From Andrena cerasifolii (Eukaryota > Arthropoda > Insecta > Hymenoptera > Andrenidae): a stretch of DNA of 64,000 bases. Location of the stretch: the NCBI RefSeq assembly GCF_050908995.1, contig NW_027484910.1, forward strand, positions 412,745-476,744, given 5' to 3'. Of this stretch, positions 52,395 through 64,000 are shown piece after piece. The notes under the pieces are model-generated. The model was given only the letters and a program-made list of their open reading frames with translations. It searched no databases and had not been told where the DNA came from. The number at the start of each line of letters is the position of its first letter. The first letter of the stretch is position 1. Both the position numbers and the translations under genes were made by a program.

Positions 52395-55300
52395 ATATCG
52401 GTTCTAATATCGGTTTCAATATCAGTTTTTCAATATCGGTTTTTCAATATTTTTTTTCCAATATCGGTTTTTCAATATCGGTTCTAATATCGGATTCAAT
52501 ATCGGCTTTTCAATATCGGTTTTTCAATATCAGTTTTTCGATATCAGTTTTTCAATATTTGTTTTTCAATATCAGTTTTTCAATATCGGTTCTAATATCG
52601 GATTCAATATCGGTTTTGCCATATCAGTTTTTCAATATCAGTTTTTCAATATCAGTTTTTCAATATCAGTTTTTCAATATCGGTTTTTGAATATTTGTTC
52701 TCCAATATCGGTTTTTGAATATCGGTTCTAATATCGGATTCAATATCGGTTTTTCAATATCGGTTTTGCAATATCAGTTTTTCGATATAGGTTTTTCAAT
52801 ATCGGTTTTTCAATATCGGTTTTGCAATATCAGTTTTTCGATATAGGTTTTTCAATATCGGTTTTTCAATATCGGGTTTTCAATATCGGTTCTAATATCG
52901 GTTTCAATATCAGTTTTTCAATATCGGTTTTTCAATATTTGTTCTTCAATATCGGTTTTTCAATATCGGATTTTCAATATCGGTTTTTCAATATCGGTTT
53001 TTCAATATCGGTTTTTCAATATCAGTTTTTCAATATTTGTTCTCCAATATCAGTTTTTGAATATCGGTTCTAATATCGGATTCAATATCGGTTTTTCAAT
53101 ATCAGTTTTTCAATATTTGTTCTCCAATATCGGTTTTTGAAAATCGGTTCCAATATCGGATTCAATATCGGTTTTTCAATATCGGTTCTAATATCGGATT
53201 CAATATCGGTTTTTCAATATCGGTTTTTCAATATCGGGTTTTCAATATCAGTTTTTCGATATCAGTTTTTCAATATTTGTTCTCCAATATCGGTTTTTGA
53301 ATATCGGTTCTAATATCGGATTCAATATCGGTTTTTCAATATCGGTTTTGCAATATCAGTTTTTCGATATCAGTTTTTCAATATTTGTTTTTCAATATCG
53401 GTTTTTCAATATCGGTTCTAACATCGGATTCAATATCGGTTTTTCAATATCGGTTTTGCAATATCAGTTTTTCGATATAGGTTTTTCAATATCGGTTCTA
53501 ATATCGGTTTCAATATCAGTTTTTCGATATAGGTTTTTCAATATCGGTTTTTCAATATTTGTTCTCCAATATCGGTTTTTGAATATCGGTTCTAATATCG
53601 GATTCAATATCGATTTTTCAATATCGGTTTTTTCAATATCAGTTTTTCGATATCAGTTTTTCAATATTTGTTTTTCAATATCGGTTTTTCAATATCGGTT
53701 CTAATATCGGTTTCAATATCGGTTTTTCAATATCGGTTTTTCAATATCAGTTTTTCAATATTTGTTCTCCAATATCGGTTTTTCAATATTTGTTTTTCAA
53801 TATCGGTTTTTTCAATATCAGTTTTTCAATATTTGTTCTCCAATATCGGTTTTTGAATATCGGTTGTAATATCGGATTCAATATCGGTTTTTCAATATCG
53901 ATTTTTCAATATCAGTTTTTCAATATTTGTTCTCCAATATCGGTTTTTGAATATCGGTTCTAATATCGGATTCAATATCGGTTTTTCAATATCGGTTTTT
54001 CAATATCGGTTTTGCAATATCAGTTTTTCGATATCGGTTCTAATATCGGATTCAATATCGGTTTTGCAATATCAGTTTTTCAATATTTGTTCTCCAATAT
54101 CGGTTTTTGAATATCGGTTCTAATATCGGATTCAATATCTGTTTTTCAATATCGGTTTTTCAATATCAGTTTTTCGATATCAGTTTTTCAATATTTGTTT
54201 TTCAATATCTGTTTTTCAATATCGGTTCTAATATCGGTTTCAATATCGGTTTTTCAATATCGGTTTTTCAATATTTGTTCTCCAATATCGGTTTTTGAAT
54301 ATCGGTTCTAATATCGGATTCAATATCGGTTTTTCAATATCGGTTTTTTCAATATCAGATTTTCGAGATCAGTTTTTCAATATTTGTTTTTCAATATCGG
54401 TTTTTCAATATCGGTTCTAATATCGGATTCAATATCGGTTTTTCAATATCGGTTCTAATATCGGATTCAATATCGGTTTTTCAATATCGGTTTTGCAATA
54501 TCAGTTTTTCGATATAGGTTTTTCAATATCGGTTCTAATATCGGTTTCAATATCGGTTTTTCAATATCAGTTTTTCGATATAGGTTTTTCAATATCGATT
54601 TTTCAATATCGGTTTTTCAATATCAGTTTTTCAATATTTGGTTTTCAATATCGGTTTTTCAATATCAGTTTTTCGATATCAGTCTTTCAATATTTGTTTT
54701 TCAATATCTGTTTTTCAATATCGGTTCTAATATCGGTTTCAATATCGGTTTTTCAATATCGGTTTTTCAATATTTGTTCTCCAATATCGGTTTTTGAATA
54801 TCGGTTCTAATATCGGATTCAATATCGGTTTTTCAATATCGGTTTTTTCAATATCAGATTTTCGATATCAGTTTTTCAATATTTGTTTTTCAATATCGGT
54901 TTTTCAATATCGGTTCTAATATCGGATTCAATATCGGTTTTTCAATATCGGTTCTAATATCGGATTCAATATCGGTTTTTCAATATCGGTTTTGCAATAT
55001 CAGTTTTTCGATATAGGTTTTTCAATATCGGTTCTAATATCGGTTTCAATATCAGTTTTTCGATATAGGTTTTTCAATATCGGTTTTTCAATATTTGTTC
55101 TCCAATATCGGTTTTTGAATATCGGTTCTAATATCGGATTCAATATCGGTTTTTCAATATCGGTTTTTTCAATATCAGTTTTTCAATATCGGTTCTAATA
55201 TCGGATTCAATATCGGTTTTGCAATATCAGTTTTTCAATATCAGTTTTTCAATATCAGTTTTTCAATATCAGTTTTTCAATATCGGTTTTTGAATATCGG

Positions 55301-58300
55301 TTCTAATATCGGATTCAATATCGGTTTTTCAATATCGGTTTTGCAATATCAGTTTTTCGATATAGGTTTTTCAATATCGGTTTTTCAATATCGGTTTTGC
55401 AATATCAGTTTTTCGATATAGGTTTTTCAATGTCGGTTTTTCAATATCGGTTCTAATATCGGTTTCAATATCAGTTTTTCAATATCGGTTTTTCAATATT
55501 TTTTTTCCAATATCGGTTTTTCAATATCGGTTCTAATATCGGATTCAATATCGGCTTTTCAATATCGGTTTTTCAATATCAGTTTTTCGATATCAGTTTT
55601 TCAATATTTGTTTTTCAATATCAGTTTTTCAATATCGGTTCTAATATCGGATTCAATATCGGTTTTGCCATATCAGTTTTTCAATATCAGTTTTTCAATA
55701 TCAGTTTTTCAATATCAGTTTTTCAATATCGGTTTTTGAATATTTGTTCTCCAATATCGGTTTTTGAATATCGGTTCTAATATCGGATTCAATATCGGTT
55801 TTTCAATATCGGTTTTGCAATATCAGTTTTTCGATATAGGTTTTTCAATATCGGTTTTTCAATATCGGTTTTGCAATATCAGTTTTTCGATATAGGTTTT
55901 TCAATATCGGTTTTTCAATATCGGGTTTTCAATATCGGTTCTAATATCGGTTTCAATATCAGTTTTTCAATATCGGTTTTTCAATATTTGTTCTTCAATA
56001 TCGGTTTTTCAATATCGGATTTTCAATATCGGTTTTTCAATATCGGTTTTTCAATATCGGTTTTTCAATATCAGTTTTTCAATATTTGTTCTCCAATATC
56101 AGTTTTTGAATATCGGTTCTAATATCGGATTCAATATCGGTTTTTCAATATCAGTTTTTCAATATTTGTTCTCCAATATCGGTTTTTGAAAATCGGTTCC
56201 AATATCGGATTCAATATCGGTTTTTCAATATCGGTTCTAATATCGGATTCAATATCGGTTTTTCAATATCGGTTTTTCAATATCGGGTTTTCAATATCAG
56301 TTTTTCGATATCAGTTTTTCAATATTTGTTCTCCAATATCGGTTTTTGAATATCGGTTCTAATATCGGATTCAATATCGGTTTTTCAATATCGGTTTTGC
56401 AATATCAGTTTTTCGATATCAGTTTTTCAATATTTGTTTTTCAATATCGGTTTTTCAATATCGGTTCTAACATCGGATTCAATATCGGTTTTTCAATATC
56501 GGTTTTGCAATATCAGTTTTTCGATATAGGTTTTTCAATATCGGTTCTAATATCGGTTTCAATATCAGTTTTTCGATATAGGTTTTTCAATATCGGTTTT
56601 TCAATATTTGTTCTCCAATATCGGTTTTTGAATATCGGTTCTAATATCGGATTCAATATCGATTTTTCAATATCGGTTTTTTCAATATCAGTTTTTCGAT
56701 ATCAGTTTTTCAATATTTGTTTTTCAATATCGGTTTTTCAATATCGGTTCTAATATCGGTTTCAATATCGGTTTTTCAATATCGGTTTTTCAATATCAGT
56801 TTTTCAATATTTGTTCTCCAATATCGGTTTTTCAATATTTGTTTTTCAATATCGGTTTTTTCAATATCAGTTTTTCAATATTTGTTCTCCAATATCGGTT
56901 TTTGAATATCGGTTGTAATATCGGATTCAATATCGGTTTTTCAATATCGATTTTTCAATATCAGTTTTTCAATATTTGTTCTCCAATATCGGTTTTTGAA
57001 TATCGGTTCTAATATCGGATTCAATATCGGTTTTACAATATCGGTTTTTCAATATCGGTTTTGCAATATCAGTTTTTCGATATAGGTTTTTCAATATCGG
57101 TTCTAATATCGGTTTCAATATCAGTTTTTCAATATCGGTTTTTCAATATCGGTTCTAATATCGGTTTCAATATCGGTTTTTCAATATCGGTTTTTCAATA
57201 TCGGTTTTTCAATATCGGTTTTTCAATATCAGTTTTTCAATATTTGTTCTCCAATATCGGTTTTTCAATATCGGTTCTAATATCGGATTCAATATCGGTT
57301 TTTCAATATCGGTTTTTTCAATATCAGATTTTCGATATCAGTTTTTCAATATTTGTTTTTCAATATCGGTTTTTCAATATCGGTTCTAATATCGGATTCA
57401 ATATCGGTTTTTCAATATCGGTTCTAATATCGGATTCAATATCGGTTTTTCAATATCGGTTTTGCAATATCAGTTTTTCGATATAGGTTTTTCAATATCG
57501 GTTCTAATATCGGTTTCAATATCGGTTTTTCAATATCAGTTTTTCGATATAGGTTTTTCAATATCGATTTTTCAATATCGGTTTTTCAATATCAGTTTTT
57601 CAATATTTGGTTTTCAATATCGGTTTTTGAATATCGGTTCTAATATCGGTTCAATATCGGTTTTTCAATTTCAGTTTTTCAATATTTGTTCTCCAATATC
57701 GGTTTTTGAATATCGGTTCTAATATCGGATTCAATATCTGTTTTTCAATATCGGTTTTTCAATATCAGTTTTTCGATATCAGTTTTTCAATATTTGTTTT
57801 TCAATATCTGTTTTTCAATATCGGTTCTAATATCGGTTTCAATATCGGTTTTTCAATATCGGTTTTTCAATATTTGTTCTCCAATATCGGTTTTTGAATA
57901 TCGGTTCTAATATCGGATTCAATATCGGTTTTTCAATATCGGTTTTTTCAATATCAGATTTTCGATATCAGTTTTTCAATATTTGTTTTTCAATATCGGT
58001 TTTTCAATATCGGTTCTAATATCGGATTCAATATCGGTTTTTCAATATCGGTTCTAATATCGGATTCAATATCGGTTTTTCAATATCGGTTTTGCAATAT
58101 CAGTTTTTCGATATAGGTTTTTCAATATCGGTTCTAATATCGGTTTCAATATCAGTTTTTCGATATAGGTTTTTCAATATCGGTTTTTCAATATTTGTTC
58201 TCCAATATCGGTTTTTGAATATCGGTTCTAATATCGGATTCAATATCGGTTTTGCAATATCAGTTTTTCAATATCAGTTTTTCAATATCAGTTTTTCAAT

Positions 58301-58490
58301 ATCAGTTTTTCAATATCGGTTTTTGAATATCGGTTCTAATATCGGATTCAATATCGGTTTTTCAATATCGGTTTTGCAATATCAGTTTTTCGATATAGGT
58401 TTTTCAATATCGGTTTTTCAATATCGGTTTTGCAATATCAGTTTTTCGATATAGGTTTTTCAATGTCGGTTTTTCAATATCGGTTTTTCA
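52395..58490 (+). repeat. 6,096-bp dimeric higher-order repeat, copy 1
   Basis: Landmarks from here to the window end recur at +6,096. Examples are 52,822/58,918, 53,297/59,393, 54,107/60,203, 54,493/60,589, 54,992/61,088, AATGTCGG 55,429/61,525, TCAGTCTTTC 54,679/60,775 and GAGATC 54,365/60,461. It is a dimer. The alpha half (52,395-55,443) and the beta half (55,444-58,490) share most modules at +3,049, including GAAAATCGG and GTTGTAATATC, but differ in their middle parts. Only alpha has TCAGTCTTTC, GAGATC and the chimeric GATATCGGTTCT. Only beta has AATTTCAG (57,668). Confidence 0.92.
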
Positions 58491-61400
58491 ATATCGGTTC
58501 TAATATCGGTTTCAATATCAGTTTTTCAATATCGGTTTTTCAATATTTTTTTTCCAATATCGGTTTTTCAATATCGGTTCTAATATCGGATTCAATATCG
58601 GCTTTTCAATATCGGTTTTTCAATATCAGTTTTTCGATATCAGTTTTTCAATATTTGTTTTTCAATATCAGTTTTTCAATATCGGTTCTAATATCGGATT
58701 CAATATCGGTTTTGCCATATCAGTTTTTCAATATCAGTTTTTCAATATCAGTTTTTCAATATCAGTTTTTCAATATCGGTTTTTGAATATTTGTTCTCCA
58801 ATATCGGTTTTTGAATATCGGTTCTAATATCGGATTCAATATCGGTTTTTCAATATCGGTTTTGCAATATCAGTTTTTCGATATAGGTTTTTCAATATCG
58901 GTTTTTCAATATCGGTTTTGCAATATCAGTTTTTCGATATAGGTTTTTCAATATCGGTTTTTCAATATCGGGTTTTCAATATCGGTTCTAATATCGGTTT
59001 CAATATCAGTTTTTCAATATCGGTTTTTCAATATTTGTTCTTCAATATCGGTTTTTCAATATCGGATTTTCAATATCGGTTTTTCAATATCGGTTTTTCA
59101 ATATCGGTTTTTCAATATCAGTTTTTCAATATTTGTTCTCCAATATCAGTTTTTGAATATCGGTTCTAATATCGGATTCAATATCGGTTTTTCAATATCA
59201 GTTTTTCAATATTTGTTCTCCAATATCGGTTTTTGAAAATCGGTTCCAATATCGGATTCAATATCGGTTTTTCAATATCGGTTCTAATATCGGATTCAAT
59301 ATCGGTTTTTCAATATCGGTTTTTCAATATCGGGTTTTCAATATCAGTTTTTCGATATCAGTTTTTCAATATTTGTTCTCCAATATCGGTTTTTGAATAT
59401 CGGTTCTAATATCGGATTCAATATCGGTTTTTCAATATCGGTTTTGCAATATCAGTTTTTCGATATCAGTTTTTCAATATTTGTTTTTCAATATCGGTTT
59501 TTCAATATCGGTTCTAACATCGGATTCAATATCGGTTTTTCAATATCGGTTTTGCAATATCAGTTTTTCGATATAGGTTTTTCAATATCGGTTCTAATAT
59601 CGGTTTCAATATCAGTTTTTCGATATAGGTTTTTCAATATCGGTTTTTCAATATTTGTTCTCCAATATCGGTTTTTGAATATCGGTTCTAATATCGGATT
59701 CAATATCGATTTTTCAATATCGGTTTTTTCAATATCAGTTTTTCGATATCAGTTTTTCAATATTTGTTTTTCAATATCGGTTTTTCAATATCGGTTCTAA
59801 TATCGGTTTCAATATCGGTTTTTCAATATCGGTTTTTCAATATCAGTTTTTCAATATTTGTTCTCCAATATCGGTTTTTCAATATTTGTTTTTCAATATC
59901 GGTTTTTTCAATATCAGTTTTTCAATATTTGTTCTCCAATATCGGTTTTTGAATATCGGTTGTAATATCGGATTCAATATCGGTTTTTCAATATCGATTT
60001 TTCAATATCAGTTTTTCAATATTTGTTCTCCAATATCGGTTTTTGAATATCGGTTCTAATATCGGATTCAATATCGGTTTTTCAATATCGGTTTTTCAAT
60101 ATCGGTTTTGCAATATCAGTTTTTCGATATCGGTTCTAATATCGGATTCAATATCGGTTTTGCAATATCAGTTTTTCAATATTTGTTCTCCAATATCGGT
60201 TTTTGAATATCGGTTCTAATATCGGATTCAATATCTGTTTTTCAATATCGGTTTTTCAATATCAGTTTTTCGATATCAGTTTTTCAATATTTGTTTTTCA
60301 ATATCTGTTTTTCAATATCGGTTCTAATATCGGTTTCAATATCGGTTTTTCAATATCGGTTTTTCAATATTTGTTCTCCAATATCGGTTTTTGAATATCG
60401 GTTCTAATATCGGATTCAATATCGGTTTTTCAATATCGGTTTTTTCAATATCAGATTTTCGAGATCAGTTTTTCAATATTTGTTTTTCAATATCGGTTTT
60501 TCAATATCGGTTCTAATATCGGATTCAATATCGGTTTTTCAATATCGGTTCTAATATCGGATTCAATATCGGTTTTTCAATATCGGTTTTGCAATATCAG
60601 TTTTTCGATATAGGTTTTTCAATATCGGTTCTAATATCGGTTTCAATATCGGTTTTTCAATATCAGTTTTTCGATATAGGTTTTTCAATATCGATTTTTC
60701 AATATCGGTTTTTCAATATCAGTTTTTCAATATTTGGTTTTCAATATCGGTTTTTCAATATCAGTTTTTCGATATCAGTCTTTCAATATTTGTTTTTCAA
60801 TATCTGTTTTTCAATATCGGTTCTAATATCGGTTTCAATATCGGTTTTTCAATATCGGTTTTTCAATATTTGTTCTCCAATATCGGTTTTTGAATATCGG
60901 TTCTAATATCGGATTCAATATCGGTTTTTCAATATCGGTTTTTTCAATATCAGATTTTCGATATCAGTTTTTCAATATTTGTTTTTCAATATCGGTTTTT
61001 CAATATCGGTTCTAATATCGGATTCAATATCGGTTTTTCAATATCGGTTCTAATATCGGATTCAATATCGGTTTTTCAATATCGGTTTTGCAATATCAGT
61101 TTTTCGATATAGGTTTTTCAATATCGGTTCTAATATCGGTTTCAATATCAGTTTTTCGATATAGGTTTTTCAATATCGGTTTTTCAATATTTGTTCTCCA
61201 ATATCGGTTTTTGAATATCGGTTCTAATATCGGATTCAATATCGGTTTTTCAATATCGGTTTTTTCAATATCAGTTTTTCAATATCGGTTCTAATATCGG
61301 ATTCAATATCGGTTTTGCAATATCAGTTTTTCAATATCAGTTTTTCAATATCAGTTTTTCAATATCAGTTTTTCAATATCGGTTTTTGAATATCGGTTCT

Positions 61401-64000
61401 AATATCGGATTCAATATCGGTTTTTCAATATCGGTTTTGCAATATCAGTTTTTCGATATAGGTTTTTCAATATCGGTTTTTCAATATCGGTTTTGCAATA
61501 TCAGTTTTTCGATATAGGTTTTTCAATGTCGGTTTTTCAATATCGGTTCTAATATCGGTTTCAATATCAGTTTTTCAATATCGGTTTTTCAATATTTTTT
61601 TTCCAATATCGGTTTTTCAATATCGGTTCTAATATCGGATTCAATATCGGCTTTTCAATATCGGTTTTTCAATATCAGTTTTTCGATATCAGTTTTTCAA
61701 TATTTGTTTTTCAATATCAGTTTTTCAATATCGGTTCTAATATCGGATTCAATATCGGTTTTGCCATATCAGTTTTTCAATATCAGTTTTTCAATATCAG
61801 TTTTTCAATATCAGTTTTTCAATATCGGTTTTTGAATATTTGTTCTCCAATATCGGTTTTTGAATATCGGTTCTAATATCGGATTCAATATCGGTTTTTC
61901 AATATCGGTTTTGCAATATCAGTTTTTCGATATAGGTTTTTCAATATCGGTTTTTCAATATCGGTTTTGCAATATCAGTTTTTCGATATAGGTTTTTCAA
62001 TATCGGTTTTTCAATATCGGGTTTTCAATATCGGTTCTAATATCGGTTTCAATATCAGTTTTTCAATATCGGTTTTTCAATATTTGTTCTTCAATATCGG
62101 TTTTTCAATATCGGATTTTCAATATCGGTTTTTCAATATCGGTTTTTCAATATCGGTTTTTCAATATCAGTTTTTCAATATTTGTTCTCCAATATCAGTT
62201 TTTGAATATCGGTTCTAATATCGGATTCAATATCGGTTTTTCAATATCAGTTTTTCAATATTTGTTCTCCAATATCGGTTTTTGAAAATCGGTTCCAATA
62301 TCGGATTCAATATCGGTTTTTCAATATCGGTTCTAATATCGGATTCAATATCGGTTTTTCAATATCGGTTTTTCAATATCGGGTTTTCAATATCAGTTTT
62401 TCGATATCAGTTTTTCAATATTTGTTCTCCAATATCGGTTTTTGAATATCGGTTCTAATATCGGATTCAATATCGGTTTTTCAATATCGGTTTTGCAATA
62501 TCAGTTTTTCGATATCAGTTTTTCAATATTTGTTTTTCAATATCGGTTTTTCAATATCGGTTCTAACATCGGATTCAATATCGGTTTTTCAATATCGGTT
62601 TTGCAATATCAGTTTTTCGATATAGGTTTTTCAATATCGGTTCTAATATCGGTTTCAATATCAGTTTTTCGATATAGGTTTTTCAATATCGGTTTTTCAA
62701 TATTTGTTCTCCAATATCGGTTTTTGAATATCGGTTCTAATATCGGATTCAATATCGATTTTTCAATATCGGTTTTTTCAATATCAGTTTTTCGATATCA
62801 GTTTTTCAATATTTGTTTTTCAATATCGGTTTTTCAATATCGGTTCTAATATCGGTTTCAATATCGGTTTTTCAATATCGGTTTTTCAATATCAGTTTTT
62901 CAATATTTGTTCTCCAATATCGGTTTTTCAATATTTGTTTTTCAATATCGGTTTTTTCAATATCAGTTTTTCAATATTTGTTCTCCAATATCGGTTTTTG
63001 AATATCGGTTGTAATATCGGATTCAATATCGGTTTTTCAATATCGATTTTTCAATATCAGTTTTTCAATATTTGTTCTCCAATATCGGTTTTTGAATATC
63101 GGTTCTAATATCGGATTCAATATCGGTTTTACAATATCGGTTTTTCAATATCGGTTTTGCAATATCAGTTTTTCGATATAGGTTTTTCAATATCGGTTCT
63201 AATATCGGTTTCAATATCAGTTTTTCAATATCGGTTTTTCAATATCGGTTCTAATATCGGTTTCAATATCGGTTTTTTCAATATCGGTTTTTCAATATCG
63301 GTTTTTCAATATCGGTTTTTCAATATCAGTTTTTCAATATTTGTTCTCCAATATCGGTTTTTCAATATCGGTTCTAATATCGGATTCAATATCGGTTTTT
63401 CAATATCGGTTTTTTCAATATCAGATTTTCGATATCAGTTTTTCAATATTTGTTTTTCAATATCGGTTTTTCAATATCGGTTCTAATATCGGATTCAATA
63501 TCGGTTTTTCAATATCGGTTCTAATATCGGATTCAATATCGGTTTTTCAATATCGGTTTTGCAATATCAGTTTTTCGATATAGGTTTTTCAATATCGGTT
63601 CTAATATCGGTTTCAATATCGGTTTTTCAATATCAGTTTTTCGATATAGGTTTTTCAATATCGATTTTTCAATATCGGTTTTTCAATATCAGTTTTTCAA
63701 TATTTGGTTTTCAATATCGGTTTTTGAATATCGGTTCTAATATCGGTTCAATATCGGTTTTTCAATTTCAGTTTTTCAATATTTGTTCTCCAATATCGGT
63801 TTTTGAATATCGGTTCTAATATCGGATTCAATATCTGTTTTTCAATATCGGTTTTTCAATATCAGTTTTTCGATATCAGTTTTTCAATATTTGTTTTTCA
63901 ATATCTGTTTTTCAATATCGGTTCTAATATCGGTTTCAATATCGGTTTTTCAATATCGGTTTTTCAATATTTGTTCTCCAATATCGGTTTTTGAATATCG
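58491..64000 (+). repeat. 6,096-bp dimeric higher-order repeat, copy 2 (cut by window end)
   Basis: About 5.5 kb of the second period is visible: alpha from 58,491 to about 61,539 and beta from about 61,540 to the end. It keeps the alpha/beta alternation, with TCAGTCTTTC at 60,775 in alpha and AATTTCAG near 63,765 in beta. I found one difference, an extra T in a 15-bp monomer near 63,272, which shifts the offset to 6,097 for the remainder. Confidence 0.92.

Larger units (their letters stand above)
1..64000 (+). repeat. 14/12-bp composite satellite array filling the window
   Basis: Every stretch can be parsed into 14-bp monomers based on AATATCGGTTTTTC and 12-bp monomers based on AATATCGGTTCT or AATATCGGATTC. 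Common 14-bp variants are AATATCAGTTTTTC, GATATCAGTTTTTC, GATATAGGTTTTTC, AATATTTGTTCTCC, AATATTTGTTTTTC, AATATCGGTTTTGC, AATATCGGGTTTTC and AATATCGGCTTTTC. Orientation never inverts. No unique sequence, mobile element, N-gap or non-repeat spacer interrupts it, and the array continues past both ends. The basic unit holds 7 T, 3 A, 2 G and 2 C, so the plus strand is strongly T-rich. Such length and order are known for eukaryotic heterochromatic satellites. A centromeric or subtelomeric location is inference only. I do not recognise the family. Confidence 0.97.

Noticed and set aside
1..64000. CRISPR array
   Set aside because: Repeats are directly adjacent with no unique spacers, and the unit is too short.
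1..64000. Telomere repeat
   Set aside because: The unit lacks the G-run pattern of telomere repeats, has mixed lengths and is ordered into kb-scale units.
1..64000. CENP-B box in the TTCGATATCAG or TTCGATATAGG monomers
   Set aside because: The TTCG start fits, but the required CGGG at the far end is absent (TTTT there).
1..64000. Iterons of a plasmid origin
   Set aside because: Thousands of copies without any replication gene or unique flank do not fit an origin.
1..64000. Hairpins or regulatory sites from palindromes GATATC, AATATT and ACCGGT
   Set aside because: They are only 6 bp, lie within monomers and recur everywhere. No longer inverted repeat was seen.
1..64000. tRNA, rRNA or other structured RNA genes
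   Set aside because: No stretch departs from the satellite pattern long enough to hold one.
1..64000. TATA-like promoter elements (AATATC, GATATA)
   Set aside because: They are part of every monomer and carry no positional information.

Overview
The whole 64 kb window is tandem satellite DNA. I see no gene, RNA gene, transposon, unique spacer or gap. The basic unit is a 14-bp monomer, AATATCGGTTTTTC on the given strand. Variants include AATATCAGTTTTTC, GATATCAGTTTTTC, GATATAGGTTTTTC, AATATTTGTTCTCC and AATATTTGTTTTTC. They are mixed with 12-bp monomers (AATATCGGTTCT, AATATCGGATTC, AATATCGGTTTC) and rare 11-, 13- and 15-bp ones. All monomers point the same way from end to end, roughly 4,700 of them by division. 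The plus strand is T-rich and about 30% G+C (4 of 14 bases in the basic unit). Array length, lack of genes and multi-level repeat order point to eukaryotic heterochromatin (centromeric, pericentromeric or subtelomeric). I do not recognise the family and cannot name the organism.

The array is hierarchical. Level 1 is the 14/12-bp monomer. Level 2 is a module of about 94-108 bp with fixed monomer order, usually containing a pair of 12-mers. Level 3 is repeats of about 0.9-2.1 kb. Level 4 is repeats of about 3-6.7 kb. Copies at levels 3 and 4 can be paired by rare private mutations that recur at constant spacing.

Layout: 1-7.2 kb holds three related units of about 2 kb. 7,197-11,961 and 13,897-18,525 are two near-identical long copies about 6.6-6.7 kb apart, separated by a segment related to 5.2-6.5 kb. 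18.5-22.4 kb is an irregular transition zone. 22.4-49.7 kb is a patchwork of tandem duplications (periods 1,761, 1,251, 2,098, 3,117, about 2,047, 1,157 and 894 bp), several with readable junctions. 49.7-52.0 kb is a tandem pair of period about 1,139 bp. From about 52.4 kb to the end is a regular array of period 6,096 bp, each period made of two diverged halves of about 3.05 kb. The array runs off both ends of the window.

The many open reading frames on the plus strand follow from the repeat. A 14-bp unit without stops reads the same 14-residue cycle in all three frames. These ORFs begin at TTG, and ATG is almost absent. I annotate no CDS. The interest lies in how the array is organised and how it evolves.
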